From Caenimonas sedimenti (GTDB lineage Bacteria; Pseudomonadota; Gammaproteobacteria; Burkholderiales; Burkholderiaceae_C), in NCBI RefSeq assembly GCF_007833165.1, contig NZ_VOBQ01000005.1:62001-126000 (forward strand): a stretch of DNA of 64,000 nt. Reading direction: 5' to 3'. The position numbers and the translations under genes were made by a program. How positions within the stretch are numbered: position 1 is the stretch's first letter; the number at the start of each line of letters is the position of its first letter. The notes under the pieces were generated by a model, which was not told where the DNA came from, searched no databases, and worked only from the letters and a program-made list of their open reading frames with translations. Positions 29,667-37,056 of this stretch are shown here, one piece after another.

Positions 29667-30614
29667 ATGCCCGCACCCACGAGTTCCCGCACCCTCTGGA
29701 AGGGAGCGATCAGTTTCGGCCTGGTCCACATCCCGGTCACCCTCCACTCGGCAACGGCCGAGAACCGGATGAAATTCAACCTGCTCGACAAGCAGAGCAT
29801 GAGCCCGGTGGGCAACCGCCAGGTCAACAAGGTCACCGGCGAAGCCATGGCGCGGGAAGAAATCGTCAAGGGCTTCGAGGTGGAGAAGGACCAATACGTC
29901 GTGCTCACGCCCGACGAGATCAAATCCGCGCTGCCCAAGTCCACCCAGACGATCGACATCGAGGCCTTCGTCGAGGCTGACCAGATCCCATCGGTCTATT
30001 TCAACAAGGCCTACTACGTCAGCCCGGCCGGAAAGGGCGGGCAGAAGCCTTTCGCCCTGCTGCGCGAGACGCTGGAGCGCACGGGCAAGGCCGGCATCGC
30101 GCGGATCGTCATCTCGACCAAGCAGCATCTCGCCGCGCTGCTGCCGCGCGGCAACGGCCTGGTCCTGAATCTGCTGCGCTGGGAAGACGAGGTGCGCGAC
30201 GGCGCGGGCCTCGCCTGGCCGGGTGACGACGTCAAGGTCAGCGCGGCCGAACTGAAAATGGCCGAGCAGCTGGTCGCTGCCATGGCTGGCGACTGGCAGC
30301 CCGACCTGTTCCACGATGAGTTCCGCGAAAAGCTGATGGCCCTGGTCGAGCAGAAATCGCGTGAAGGCGCATTGCAGACGGTCACGCCGGTTCCTGGAGA
30401 GGAAGTGGCGACCGGCGCCGAGGTGATCGACCTCACCGAACTGCTGCGGCGCAGCCTGCGCGGCGGCGCATCTCCGGCGGCGCCGCGGAAATCGGCGCCG
30501 GCGACCACGGCCGCCAACGATGAACCGGCTCCCGTGAAGAAGGCTGCGGCGCGCAAGTCCGCAGCGGCGGCACGCGCGTCGGTCAAGGCCCCGGCCAAAC
30601 GCAAGAGCGCATGA
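29667..30614 (+). CDS. ku: Ku protein (bacterial non-homologous end joining)
   Basis: 315 residues. The family opening RTLWKGAISFGLVHIPVTL is near residues 6-24, with the Ku core to ~residue 260. The Lys/Ala-rich tail (KKAAARKSAAAARASVKAPAKRKSA) is like the extended C-termini that help bind DNA. It binds double-strand ends and recruits LigD, which is not in this window. The following lipoprotein gene overlaps it by 4 bp (ATGA). Confidence 0.95.
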   Translation: MPAPTSSRTLWKGAISFGLVHIPVTLHSATAENRMKFNLLDKQSMSPVGNRQVNKVTGEAMAREEIVKGFEVEKDQYVVLTPDEIKSALPKSTQTIDIEAFVEADQIPSVYFNKAYYVSPAGKGGQKPFALLRETLERTGKAGIARIVISTKQHLAALLPRGNGLVLNLLRWEDEVRDGAGLAWPGDDVKVSAAELKMAEQLVAAMAGDWQPDLFHDEFREKLMALVEQKSREGALQTVTPVPGEEVATGAEVIDLTELLRRSLRGGASPAAPRKSAPATTAANDEPAPVKKAAARKSAAAARASVKAPAKRKSA

Positions 30615-31270
30615 AGACGCAGTCCCTCGCCTGCGCGGCCTGCCTGCTCTGCGGCCTGCTCGCCGCTTGCAAGGAAAGCCCCGCACCCCTGACGTCTACC
30701 GTGTCGGGCTCCGACACGGCGGTTCTCGGCAACGCGGCGCAGCATTCGCCAGCCGCCCAGGCGATCCCGCCGCCACCGCTGCCGGCGGACGTCCGCGCAC
30801 AGCTGGTGCCTTCCGGCCCTGGGACCGCCGTGGCGCTCTGGGTCCAGGGTGGCGAGATCATGGCGTCCACCTACGCGTCCGACCGCGGCTGGGCACCCGC
30901 CCAGGCGCTGGAGCAGATCTACGGCGATGCCAGCGAGCCCCAGCTGGCCAGCGACGGCAAGGGATACGCCATCGCGGTCTGGCACCACACCGTCGGGAAG
31001 ATCCACAGCCTGCGCTTCAGCCGCTACGAAGCCGGCACCGGCTGGAGCGTCCCTGACGTGATGCCCGGTGCGCTACCGCGCCCCGCCGGCCAGGCCGGCG
31101 CGCTCCAGTTGCGGATGGATGCGTCCGGCCAGGCGTTCGCAAGCTGGCCGAGCGGCTTCGACGAGAACGAGGTGCAGTCGTCGCGCTTCATCGCCGGGCA
31201 GGGCTGGAGCCGCGCGGTCAGCGAGCCGACGGCGGCAGCGGTGCGCGGGAGCGCGCCGAACGGCGGCTAG
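30611..31270 (+). CDS. Hypothetical lipoprotein downstream of ku
   Basis: 219 residues. The lipobox LLAAC puts the lipidated cysteine at residue 20. A Pro-rich linker is followed by repeated units of the form VALWVQGGEIMASTYASDRGW / AIAVWHHTVGKIHSLRFSRY / AFASWPSGFDENEVQSSRF, each ~55 residues. These look like blades of a beta-propeller, and only about three are present, so the protein may be truncated. The start overlaps the ku stop, and the 3' end overlaps the convergent LysR gene by 53 bp. Confidence 0.7.
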   Translation: MKTQSLACAACLLCGLLAACKESPAPLTSTVSGSDTAVLGNAAQHSPAAQAIPPPPLPADVRAQLVPSGPGTAVALWVQGGEIMASTYASDRGWAPAQALEQIYGDASEPQLASDGKGYAIAVWHHTVGKIHSLRFSRYEAGTGWSVPDVMPGALPRPAGQAGALQLRMDASGQAFASWPSGFDENEVQSSRFIAGQGWSRAVSEPTAAAVRGSAPNGG

Positions 31271-32222
31271 CCGGCGCCGGCGCCGGCGCCGCCCGCGCCA
31301 GTTCCGCTTCGGCATGCAGCCAGCGCGCGAAATCCTGGGCGTCCGGGTTGTGGGCAGCTTCCGCCGCGAGCGCCACGAAGTAGCCACGCCGGGAGGCTGC
31401 ACCGGACCTGAACGGCGTCACGAGGTCCTTGCGGCGCAGCAGGTCGGCGAGCAGCGGCAGGCGGCCGATGACCACGCCCTGCCCCGCCACGGCGGCGGCG
31501 ACGGCCTCTGAATACTGCGTGAAGCGCATCGTGTGCGCCATGTGCACGCCCTCCAACCCCATCAGCTGCAGCCAGGGCTCCCAATCCACCGTCAACGGGG
31601 CGTCGCGCATCTCGATGGTGAGCAGGGTGTGGTGCTCCAGGTCAGCCGGTTCGCGCAGCGGCCGCCGTCGGTCGCGCAACAGGCCCGGCGCGCACATCGG
31701 CTGAACCTCTTCCTCGAACAGCGCGCTGCCCTCCCCGGAGGCGCAGGGCACGAAACGCACGGCGACGTCGACGGACCCGCGAGCCAGGTCGACCATGTCC
31801 AGCGTGGCGGAAATGCGGACATCGACCTGCGGGTGCCCGGCGGTGAAGCGCGGCAACCGGGGGATCAGCCAGAACGATGCGAAGCCGGGCGTGCAGGTGA
31901 CGGTGACCTGCCGCGGCGCCGTGGCCGCGCGCACGCGAGCTGCGGCATCGCGCAGCCGCTCGAGGCTGTCCTGCACGGCGCGCTGCATGATGCGCCCCGC
32001 TTCGGTGAGGGCCAGCGCACGGTGCCGGCGCTCGAAGAGCGGCACGCCCACGCTCTCCTCGAGGAGCTGGATCTGCCGGCTGACGGCCGACTGTGACAGG
32101 AACAGTTCCTCGCCGGCCAGGGTGAAGCTCAGGCGCCGGGCGGCCGCCTCGAACGTATGCAGCAGATCCAGCCGAAGCGTGCGCTGCGGGTTTTTCGCAT
32201 TCCCTGCGTGCATGCCAATCAT
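31218..32222 (-). CDS. LysR-family transcriptional regulator (GcvA-like)
   Basis: 334 residues. The winged helix-turn-helix spans ~residues 16-75 (LLHTFEAAARRLSFTLAGEELFLSQSAVSRQIQLLE). The substrate-binding domain follows. The C-terminus has an unusual Ala/Pro/Arg-rich tail (APAPAPASRRSARSRAP) that is where the gene overlaps the 3' end of the ku-linked lipoprotein gene. It is divergent from the DUF2917 gene, a recurrent Burkholderiales pair. Confidence 0.9.
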   Translation of the reverse strand: MIGMHAGNAKNPQRTLRLDLLHTFEAAARRLSFTLAGEELFLSQSAVSRQIQLLEESVGVPLFERRHRALALTEAGRIMQRAVQDSLERLRDAAARVRAATAPRQVTVTCTPGFASFWLIPRLPRFTAGHPQVDVRISATLDMVDLARGSVDVAVRFVPCASGEGSALFEEEVQPMCAPGLLRDRRRPLREPADLEHHTLLTIEMRDAPLTVDWEPWLQLMGLEGVHMAHTMRFTQYSEAVAAAVAGQGVVIGRLPLLADLLRRKDLVTPFRSGAASRRGYFVALAAEAAHNPDAQDFARWLHAEAELARAAPAPAPASRRSARSRAPLPPSAR

Positions 32223-32295
32223 GCGAATTCACCGTTTGTCCAGCTTGGAGACGCTCAGTATATTCATTCCCATGTTGCATGCAAAGGCGCACACC

Positions 32296-32577
32296 ATGAA
32301 TGCACTTCCCCACGACCTCCGCCTTCCCGCACGGGCCATCCACCGGATTGCGGACGTCGCCGGCCTGCAACTGCGCTGCAGCGAAGGCACCCTTTGGCTC
32401 ACACTCGACAACGACCCGCGAGACGTCATCCTGGAGGCCGGCGAGAGCTTCGTCGGCACCGAACACCGGCACGCCATCGTCTATGCGCTGAAGGATGCGC
32501 GGCTCTCGGTCAGCGCAAGCGTTGCGAGAGCCGAAGCGGCGCAACCCGCTTTCTGGCGGACGGCCCAGCACGCCTGA
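32296..32577 (+). CDS. DUF2917-domain protein
   Basis: 93 residues from ATG 32296; an in-frame ATG at 32272 would add eight residues. DUF2917 is visible in LQLRCSEGTLWLTLDNDPRDVILEAGESF followed by an HAIVYALKDARLSVS strand. The fold is predicted to be a small beta-sandwich/cupin-like domain of unknown role. It is divergent from a LysR regulator, with about 70 bp between them, so that regulator probably controls it. Confidence 0.8.
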   Translation: MNALPHDLRLPARAIHRIADVAGLQLRCSEGTLWLTLDNDPRDVILEAGESFVGTEHRHAIVYALKDARLSVSASVARAEAAQPAFWRTAQHA

Positions 32578-32684
32578 AGCGGCCATGGTCGGGCAGTTGT
32601 CCTACGTCTGCTTTCGAAGGTCACCGCTAGATTCACATTCGATGTGCGTCGGTCGGCCGGGCTGTCCAGTATTCGCCGACACCG

Positions 32685-33107
32685 ATGCGCCCATCCCGGG
32701 AGGGGCTGTTGGCGGTCGATGTCTTGCTGGTCGAGGATCTGAGGAACGTGCAGGCCGCGATGGTCGACATGCTTCATGGCCTGGGCGACTACCGGGTGGT
32801 CGCGACCATTTCCACTGAAGCGGAGGCGCTTGCCTGGCTGGACCAGCACCCCGGAGCCTGGGGCCTGGCCGTCATCGACCTGGTGCTGGACCAAGGCAGC
32901 GGCATGAGCGTGATCATGCGTTGCCGCAAGACGGCGCCGGATGCCAGGGTGGTCGTCTTCAGCAACTTCGTCTCGCCCGTGATCCGCGCGCACTGCCTCA
33001 AGCTCGGCGCGGACGCCGCGTTCGACAAGAACTCCGAGCTCTCCGAATTCGCCGAATACTGCGCTCACCTTTCGCCGCACGCCAAGCGGCCGCAGCCAAG
33101 CGCCTGA
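32685..33107 (+). CDS. Single-domain response regulator
   Basis: 140 residues with a complete receiver domain and no output domain. The acidic pocket is E17/D18 (LLVEDL), the phospho-acceptor D65 (VIDLVLD), with S93 and K115 (FDKNSEL). The start is uncertain: ATG 32685 is used, but a TTG at 32709 has GGGAGGGG just in front. It may act as a stand-alone phosphoryl relay. No histidine kinase is adjacent. Confidence 0.82.
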   Translation: MRPSREGLLAVDVLLVEDLRNVQAAMVDMLHGLGDYRVVATISTEAEALAWLDQHPGAWGLAVIDLVLDQGSGMSVIMRCRKTAPDARVVVFSNFVSPVIRAHCLKLGADAAFDKNSELSEFAEYCAHLSPHAKRPQPSA

Positions 33108-33210
33108 CCAGAACCGTGCGGCCTGTCCTACGGGCTTGCCGGTTTTGCGATGACAGGTTCTGGCGGCCCTGCGTCCACACTGGAAGTCCTGAAAATCGCA
33201 AGAGGCAGCC

Positions 33211-33417
33211 GTGGCGAAACGCACGCAGAACAGTGGTGCTGGCAAGGCCCGCCGGACCGCACCCGAGGCGCGCGGCCCTGTCGCGCGGGCACGCCACACC
33301 GGCGAGGGCTCCGCGAGTGCATTGGCCACGCTGCAGCTGATGGAACGCGACCGCAACGACGGCCGGGGAGTCCCGGATCCCATCGACAGTCCCGCTCCCA
33401 AGGATCTCAAGCGCTGA
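33211..33417 (+). CDS. Small hypothetical protein, 68 aa
   Basis: Starts at GTG 33211 with AGAGG upstream (MAKRTQNSGAGKARRTAPE...). It is Arg/Ala-rich at the N-terminus and ends DSPAPKDLKR. Predicted disordered and basic, possibly nucleic-acid-binding. Not recognised. Confidence 0.5.
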   Translation: MAKRTQNSGAGKARRTAPEARGPVARARHTGEGSASALATLQLMERDRNDGRGVPDPIDSPAPKDLKR

Positions 33418-33560
33418 CGCGGGGTGCCGCCCTGCAGGCGCGTCGGCGTTGAAGCACAGCAGGGTTGCGCTGTCGGACGGCGGTTGCAGTCCCGGTCCGA
33501 CAGCCGGGCTTCGCGGCACCGTCCAGAATGACTTCATCAACAAACCAAGGGAGTCTCTCC

Positions 33561-33863
33561 ATGCGTAAAGCTAGTTTCGTGATCGCCGGCCTGTTCTCCG
33601 CTGCCGCCCTCGGCCTCGCCGGGTGCGACGTCCAGAAGACCCAGTCGGGCAACGTCGACGTTCCCAAGTACGACGTGTCCAAGACGAAGGAAGGTGACGT
33701 GACGCTGCCGAAGTACGACGTGACCGCGCCCAAGGTGGACGTGACCACGACCGAGAAGCAAGTGACCCTGCCGGACGTGGACATCAACGCGAAGAAGGAA
33801 ACCATCACGGTGCCGAAGGTCGAAGTGACCCCGGCCGACAAGGTCGCCGAATCCAAGAAGTAA
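33561..33863 (+). CDS. Repeat-containing small lipoprotein
   Basis: 100 residues from ATG 33561, with AAGGGAG in front. The lipobox LGLAGC is near residue 17. The mature part is a chain of short beta-like repeats: VDVPKYDVSKTKEGD, VTLPKYDVTAPK, VDVTTTEKQ, VTLPDVDINAKKET, ITVPKVEV. They follow a V-x-(L/V)-P-x-x-(D/E)-(V/I) pattern with a period of ~12-14. An extended envelope or surface protein is likely. It is followed by the structured region 33870-34042. Confidence 0.72.
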   Translation: MRKASFVIAGLFSAAALGLAGCDVQKTQSGNVDVPKYDVSKTKEGDVTLPKYDVTAPKVDVTTTEKQVTLPDVDINAKKETITVPKVEVTPADKVAESKK

Positions 33864-33869
33864 ACCGGG

Positions 33870-34042
33870 AGACCGGGAAAGTTCCCCGCGTTTCGACCGC
33901 TTACGCGGCGGACGTGGGCTTCGCAAAGCCGGGGAACTGACACCCGGCGAGCGAGTCAGACATGGGCAGCAAGGGCGATCCGTCGCCCTGGTGCTCCTCT
34001 CATCAAGGAACTCTGGGCCGGCTTTTCGCCGGCCCTTTTTTT
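33870..34042 (+). ncRNA. Candidate structured RNA or structured 3' UTR
   Basis: In the 3' region of the lipoprotein gene the RNA can fold into a branched element. The outer stem is AGTTCCCCG (33880-33888) with CGGGGAACT (33930-33938). It encloses hairpins CCGC-TTAC-GCGG (33897-33908) and GGCTT-CGCA-AAGCC (33917-33930). A further hairpin GGGCGA-TCCG-TCGCCC lies at 33973-33988, and a terminator closes the set. It is not 6S, SRP or tmRNA by any signature I know. Confidence 0.4.
34015..34042 (+). terminator. Rho-independent terminator upstream of yggX
   Basis: The 8-bp stem GGGCCGGC-TTTTC-GCCGGCCC is followed by seven T's. It ends the transcript from the lipoprotein/structured-RNA region before yggX at 34128. 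Confidence 0.88.
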
Positions 34043-34127
34043 CGTCCGCCGGAACGGCCGGCACCAGGGCTTCTCCAGACTTGCTACAGTCGCGTGGAAG
34101 CAACACTCTTTCGAAGAAGACTCCCCC

Positions 34128-34400
34128 ATGGCGCGCACCGTTCAATGCATCAAACTCGGCCGCGAAGCCGAGGGCCTCGATTTCCCTCCCTATCCCGGTG
34201 AACTGGGCAAGCGCATCTACGAGAGCGTGAGCAAGGAAGCCTGGCAGCAGTGGCTGAAGCAGCAGACCATGCTGGTGAACGAAAACCGCCTGAACCTGGC
34301 CGACCAGCGGGCCCGCGACTACCTGAAGCGCCAGATGGAAGCCCACTTCTTCGGTGGCGGGGCGGAAACGGCCGCGGGCTACGTCCCTCCGGCGTCCTGA
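34128..34400 (+). CDS. yggX: Fe(2+)-trafficking / oxidative damage protection protein YggX
   Basis: 90 residues, the usual family length. Conserved stretches are [25 protein letters not shown] (C7 included), ISKEAW-like [23 protein letters not shown] and MEAHFFG. It protects iron-sulfur enzymes and limits free iron in the cytoplasm. It has a terminator just upstream, so it starts its own transcript, and it is followed 8 bp later by the mnmC-like gene. Confidence 0.95.
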   Translation: MARTVQCIKLGREAEGLDFPPYPGELGKRIYESVSKEAWQQWLKQQTMLVNENRLNLADQRARDYLKRQMEAHFFGGGAETAAGYVPPAS

Positions 34401-34407
34401 CGGCGCC

Positions 34408-36114
34408 GTGAAGTCGGGCCTGCCCCAGCCCTGGGCCGGTCATCGGCAGTGGACGGTGCTCCAGGGCGGCTTCGGGCTGGGCCTGGAGTTCCTGGCCCTG
34501 TGGCGTGCCTGGCTGACGGACGAGGGCCGGCCCGGCTTGCTGCATTTCGCGGTGGTGGAACCGAACCCGGTCGGCGCCGAAGACATCCTGCGGGCCGCCG
34601 AAGCTTTCAGCGAACTGCAGCCGCTGGCGCGTGATCTCGCAGGCCAATGGTTCGGGCTGGCACCAGGCATCCATCGGCTCGCGTTCGCGGAGGACCGGGT
34701 CCTGCTGACGCTGGCCATCGGAGAGCCGCTGGCCGCGCTCAAGTCATTGAACTTGCGTGCCGACGCGCTCCTGCTGGGGGCCGCCCCCTGGGACGTTCCC
34801 TTCCTCGCGGGCGCGGCCGGCCTCTGCCGGCGCGGCGCCCACGTCGAGGCCCACAACCTGTCGGCCGACACCAGGCTGCAATTGGTGCAGCTCGGGTTCG
34901 AATTCGAAGGCGAAAGCCCCCATGGACGCTTCTCGCCGCGCTGGCCCTCGCGCCGCGACAACGACGGCGCAGCCGCCCAGGAACCGGCCGATTGCGTGGT
35001 GATCGGCGCGGGTCTGGCGGGGGCCGCCGCCGCCGCCAGCCTGGCGCGGCGCGGCTGGAACGTGCGCGTGCTCGATGCCGCGGCCGAACCCGCGGCGGGT
35101 GCCTCCGCTCTCCCGGTGGGACTGATGGCGGTGCACACCTCCATCGACGACAACCTGCTTTCGCGCCTGACACGCTGCGGCGCCCGCATCACCTTGCAAC
35201 AGGCGGCGCTGCTGTTGGCGGAAGGCAGGGACTGGGCCCCCTGCGGCGTGCTCGAACGGCAGGAAGACACGGCGCTCCCCACTGAACCACTGGCCAACCC
35301 CGGACTGCGAGCATGGACGACGCCCGCCACCGACGCTCAGAAAGCCGCGGGCGGCCTCTCTGCCGACGCTGGCGCGTGGTGGCACGAGCGATCCGCCTGG
35401 ATCCGCCCGGCCGCTTTGGTGCGGGCCTGGCTGGCGCAGCCCGGCGTGACCTTTCATGGGGGTCGTACGGTCGAACACGTCGAGCAAACCGGGGCTGGCT
35501 GGCGCGTCACCGACGCGCAGGGTCGGCCCCTGGCAGAAGCGGCGCTGGTCGTCCTGGCCGCCGGGCTTGCCAGTGCGCAATGGCTCCGCGGCGAGATCGT
35601 CCTGCGGCCCGTCCGCGGGCAGGTCAGCTATGGACCGGTTCCTGCCGGGGTGGCAGACCTTGCACCGTTCCCCATCAACGGCAACGGCCACTTCGTGCCC
35701 CGCGTCCCCACAGCCGAGGGCCCCATCTGGCTGACCGGCTCCAGCTACGGGCGAGGCGATGCCGACGTTTCGCCGCGGATGGCGGACCGCCTCGACAACC
35801 TGCGGCGGCTGAGCGAGCTGGCGCCGCGGGCGGCCGAAGTGTTGGCGCCGCGATTCGACACCGATGCAGTCCGAGACTGGAGCGGTGTGCGGTGTGTCGC
35901 GAGGGACCGCCGTCCGCTGCTGGGGGAAGTCCGGTCCGGCCTGTGGGTGAGCACGGCGATGGGGTCCCGCGGCCTGACCTTCGCCGCCTTGTGCGGCGAG
36001 CTGCTGGCAGCGCGTTTGCATGGGGAACCCTGGCCCCTGTCCCGGCGCCTGGCGCAGGCCCTGGACGTGGGCCGCCTGGGCCCGGCTCCTAGACCCGCTT
36101 CAGGAGCTCGTTGA
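34408..36114 (+). CDS. MnmC-like tRNA-modification protein; MnmD half degenerate
   Basis: 568 residues from GTG 34408. Residues ~1-175 match the MnmD methyltransferase only partly: LQGGFGLGLEFLALWRAW fits the SAM-binding loop. The conserved DGFSPA.NP.MW catalytic region is replaced by ADALLLGAAPWDVPFLAG, and the following region is shortened. The C-terminal FAD oxidoreductase (MnmC) looks intact: VVIGAGLAGAAAAASLARRGWNV, PVRGQVSYGPVP, and near the end RCVARDRRPLLGEV and STAMGSRGLTFAALCGELLAARL. In bifunctional MnmC the two halves complete the mnm5s2U34 wobble modification. Here only the oxidoreductase step looks likely. It overlaps the convergent REC gene by 26 bp. Confidence 0.8.
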   Translation: MKSGLPQPWAGHRQWTVLQGGFGLGLEFLALWRAWLTDEGRPGLLHFAVVEPNPVGAEDILRAAEAFSELQPLARDLAGQWFGLAPGIHRLAFAEDRVLLTLAIGEPLAALKSLNLRADALLLGAAPWDVPFLAGAAGLCRRGAHVEAHNLSADTRLQLVQLGFEFEGESPHGRFSPRWPSRRDNDGAAAQEPADCVVIGAGLAGAAAAASLARRGWNVRVLDAAAEPAAGASALPVGLMAVHTSIDDNLLSRLTRCGARITLQQAALLLAEGRDWAPCGVLERQEDTALPTEPLANPGLRAWTTPATDAQKAAGGLSADAGAWWHERSAWIRPAALVRAWLAQPGVTFHGGRTVEHVEQTGAGWRVTDAQGRPLAEAALVVLAAGLASAQWLRGEIVLRPVRGQVSYGPVPAGVADLAPFPINGNGHFVPRVPTAEGPIWLTGSSYGRGDADVSPRMADRLDNLRRLSELAPRAAEVLAPRFDTDAVRDWSGVRCVARDRRPLLGEVRSGLWVSTAMGSRGLTFAALCGELLAARLHGEPWPLSRRLAQALDVGRLGPAPRPASGAR

Positions 36115-36826
36115 GCCGCCTCGGGTGCGGCGGCTTGTCCAGCAGCGCCTCGGCGCCCGCCATCCAGGCCCGCACGTGCTCGGGCAGCGAACGGCCCGCC
36201 TTGGTGACGGCGATGTGCGGGATGGCACGCTTGCCCTGGCGCAGTTCGCGCACGAGTTCCAGGGCCTGCATGTCCGGCAGGCCGAAGTCGACCAGGGCGA
36301 CGTCGTACTGGTTGTCCCGCGCAAGCTCCATCGCATGGCGCCCGCTTTCAGCGTCGTCGGCCTGGGTCAGCTTGGCGAGCGCAAGCCTGGCCCGCAGGTA
36401 GAGCCGGTCGCTCCGGATGGGGCCGACGATCAGGGCCCGCTTGTCCTGCATCTGCTCGGTGGGAGGCGCGTCGTCTTCGTCCGCCCCGAGGTCGAGGTCG
36501 ACTTCCGTGGCGGGGCGGAACACGAGCTCCATGGACTGCACGATGTCCGGCCAGGACAGCGGGCGCTGGAAGGCGCGCCAGGTCCGTTCGTGCGGGTCGC
36601 CACCCACCCACATGATCTTGAGGTCGTCGTTCAGCGGCGACTCCGCGTCGACGCGGGCTTCCCAGCTCTGGCCGTCCAGGAAAGCCAGCTTCGCGGGCTC
36701 TCCCACTTCAGGCGTCCACAGCTGGTAGACCGTGGGCAGCTCCTCGGACAGCTTGAAGATGGTTTTCAGGGCGTGGCGCTCCTCGTCGGAGAATCCCACG
36801 ACCTTGACGTAGATGCGCTGTGGCAT
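36089..36826 (-). CDS. Receiver-domain protein with unknown N-terminal domain
   Basis: 245 residues. Residues ~1-115 are of unknown fold (IYVKVVGFSDEERHALKTIFKLSEELPT...). An acidic linker (LDLGADEDD) leads to a receiver domain at ~128-245 with D180 (ALVDFGLPD), T208 (AVTK) and K231 (LDKP). The first-strand acidic pair is missing (LIVGPIRSD), so Mg2+ binding may be weak and signalling may be phosphorylation-independent. No kinase is adjacent. It is divergent from the cys operon. Confidence 0.68.
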   Translation of the reverse strand: MPQRIYVKVVGFSDEERHALKTIFKLSEELPTVYQLWTPEVGEPAKLAFLDGQSWEARVDAESPLNDDLKIMWVGGDPHERTWRAFQRPLSWPDIVQSMELVFRPATEVDLDLGADEDDAPPTEQMQDKRALIVGPIRSDRLYLRARLALAKLTQADDAESGRHAMELARDNQYDVALVDFGLPDMQALELVRELRQGKRAIPHIAVTKAGRSLPEHVRAWMAGAEALLDKPPHPRRLNELLKRV

Positions 36827-36949
36827 GCGGCTGGCTTTGTTGTCCCGTCGATTTTTGCTCGGCCATTATGCGGTGACACCCTGGAAGCGCCTAGGACCGG
36901 CTTATCCGGGTCCCCACGCCGGCGGGCCGCAAACCCGCACCAGCACTCG

Positions 36950-37013
36950 CGCATAAGCTTATCTGCATAAGCGCCGGATAAAAAAATAGTTCGGATTCAT
37001 AAGGGCCTTCCCT
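36950..37013 (+). promoter_or_regulatory. Candidate CysB-type control region of the cysI operon
   Basis: The AT-rich gap upstream of cysI has the octamer GCATAAGC twice (36951-36958 and 36965-36972, 14 bp apart). ATAAGCTTAT straddles the first, then comes a run GGATAAAAAAATAG, then TTCATAAGG. Repeated ATAAG/CTTAT elements upstream of cys operons are typical of CysB/LysR-type activators. No exact binding-site rule is claimed. Confidence 0.45.
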
Positions 37014-37056
37014 AAAGTCACGGGACACGAGGTCCAGCCTCTTGCCCCTGACACCT

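Noticed and set aside
33870..34042. 6S RNA, SRP RNA or tmRNA
   Set aside because: None of their signature elements (6S central bubble, SRP GGAAGC loop, tmRNA acceptor) can be seen, so it is kept only as a candidate structured RNA.
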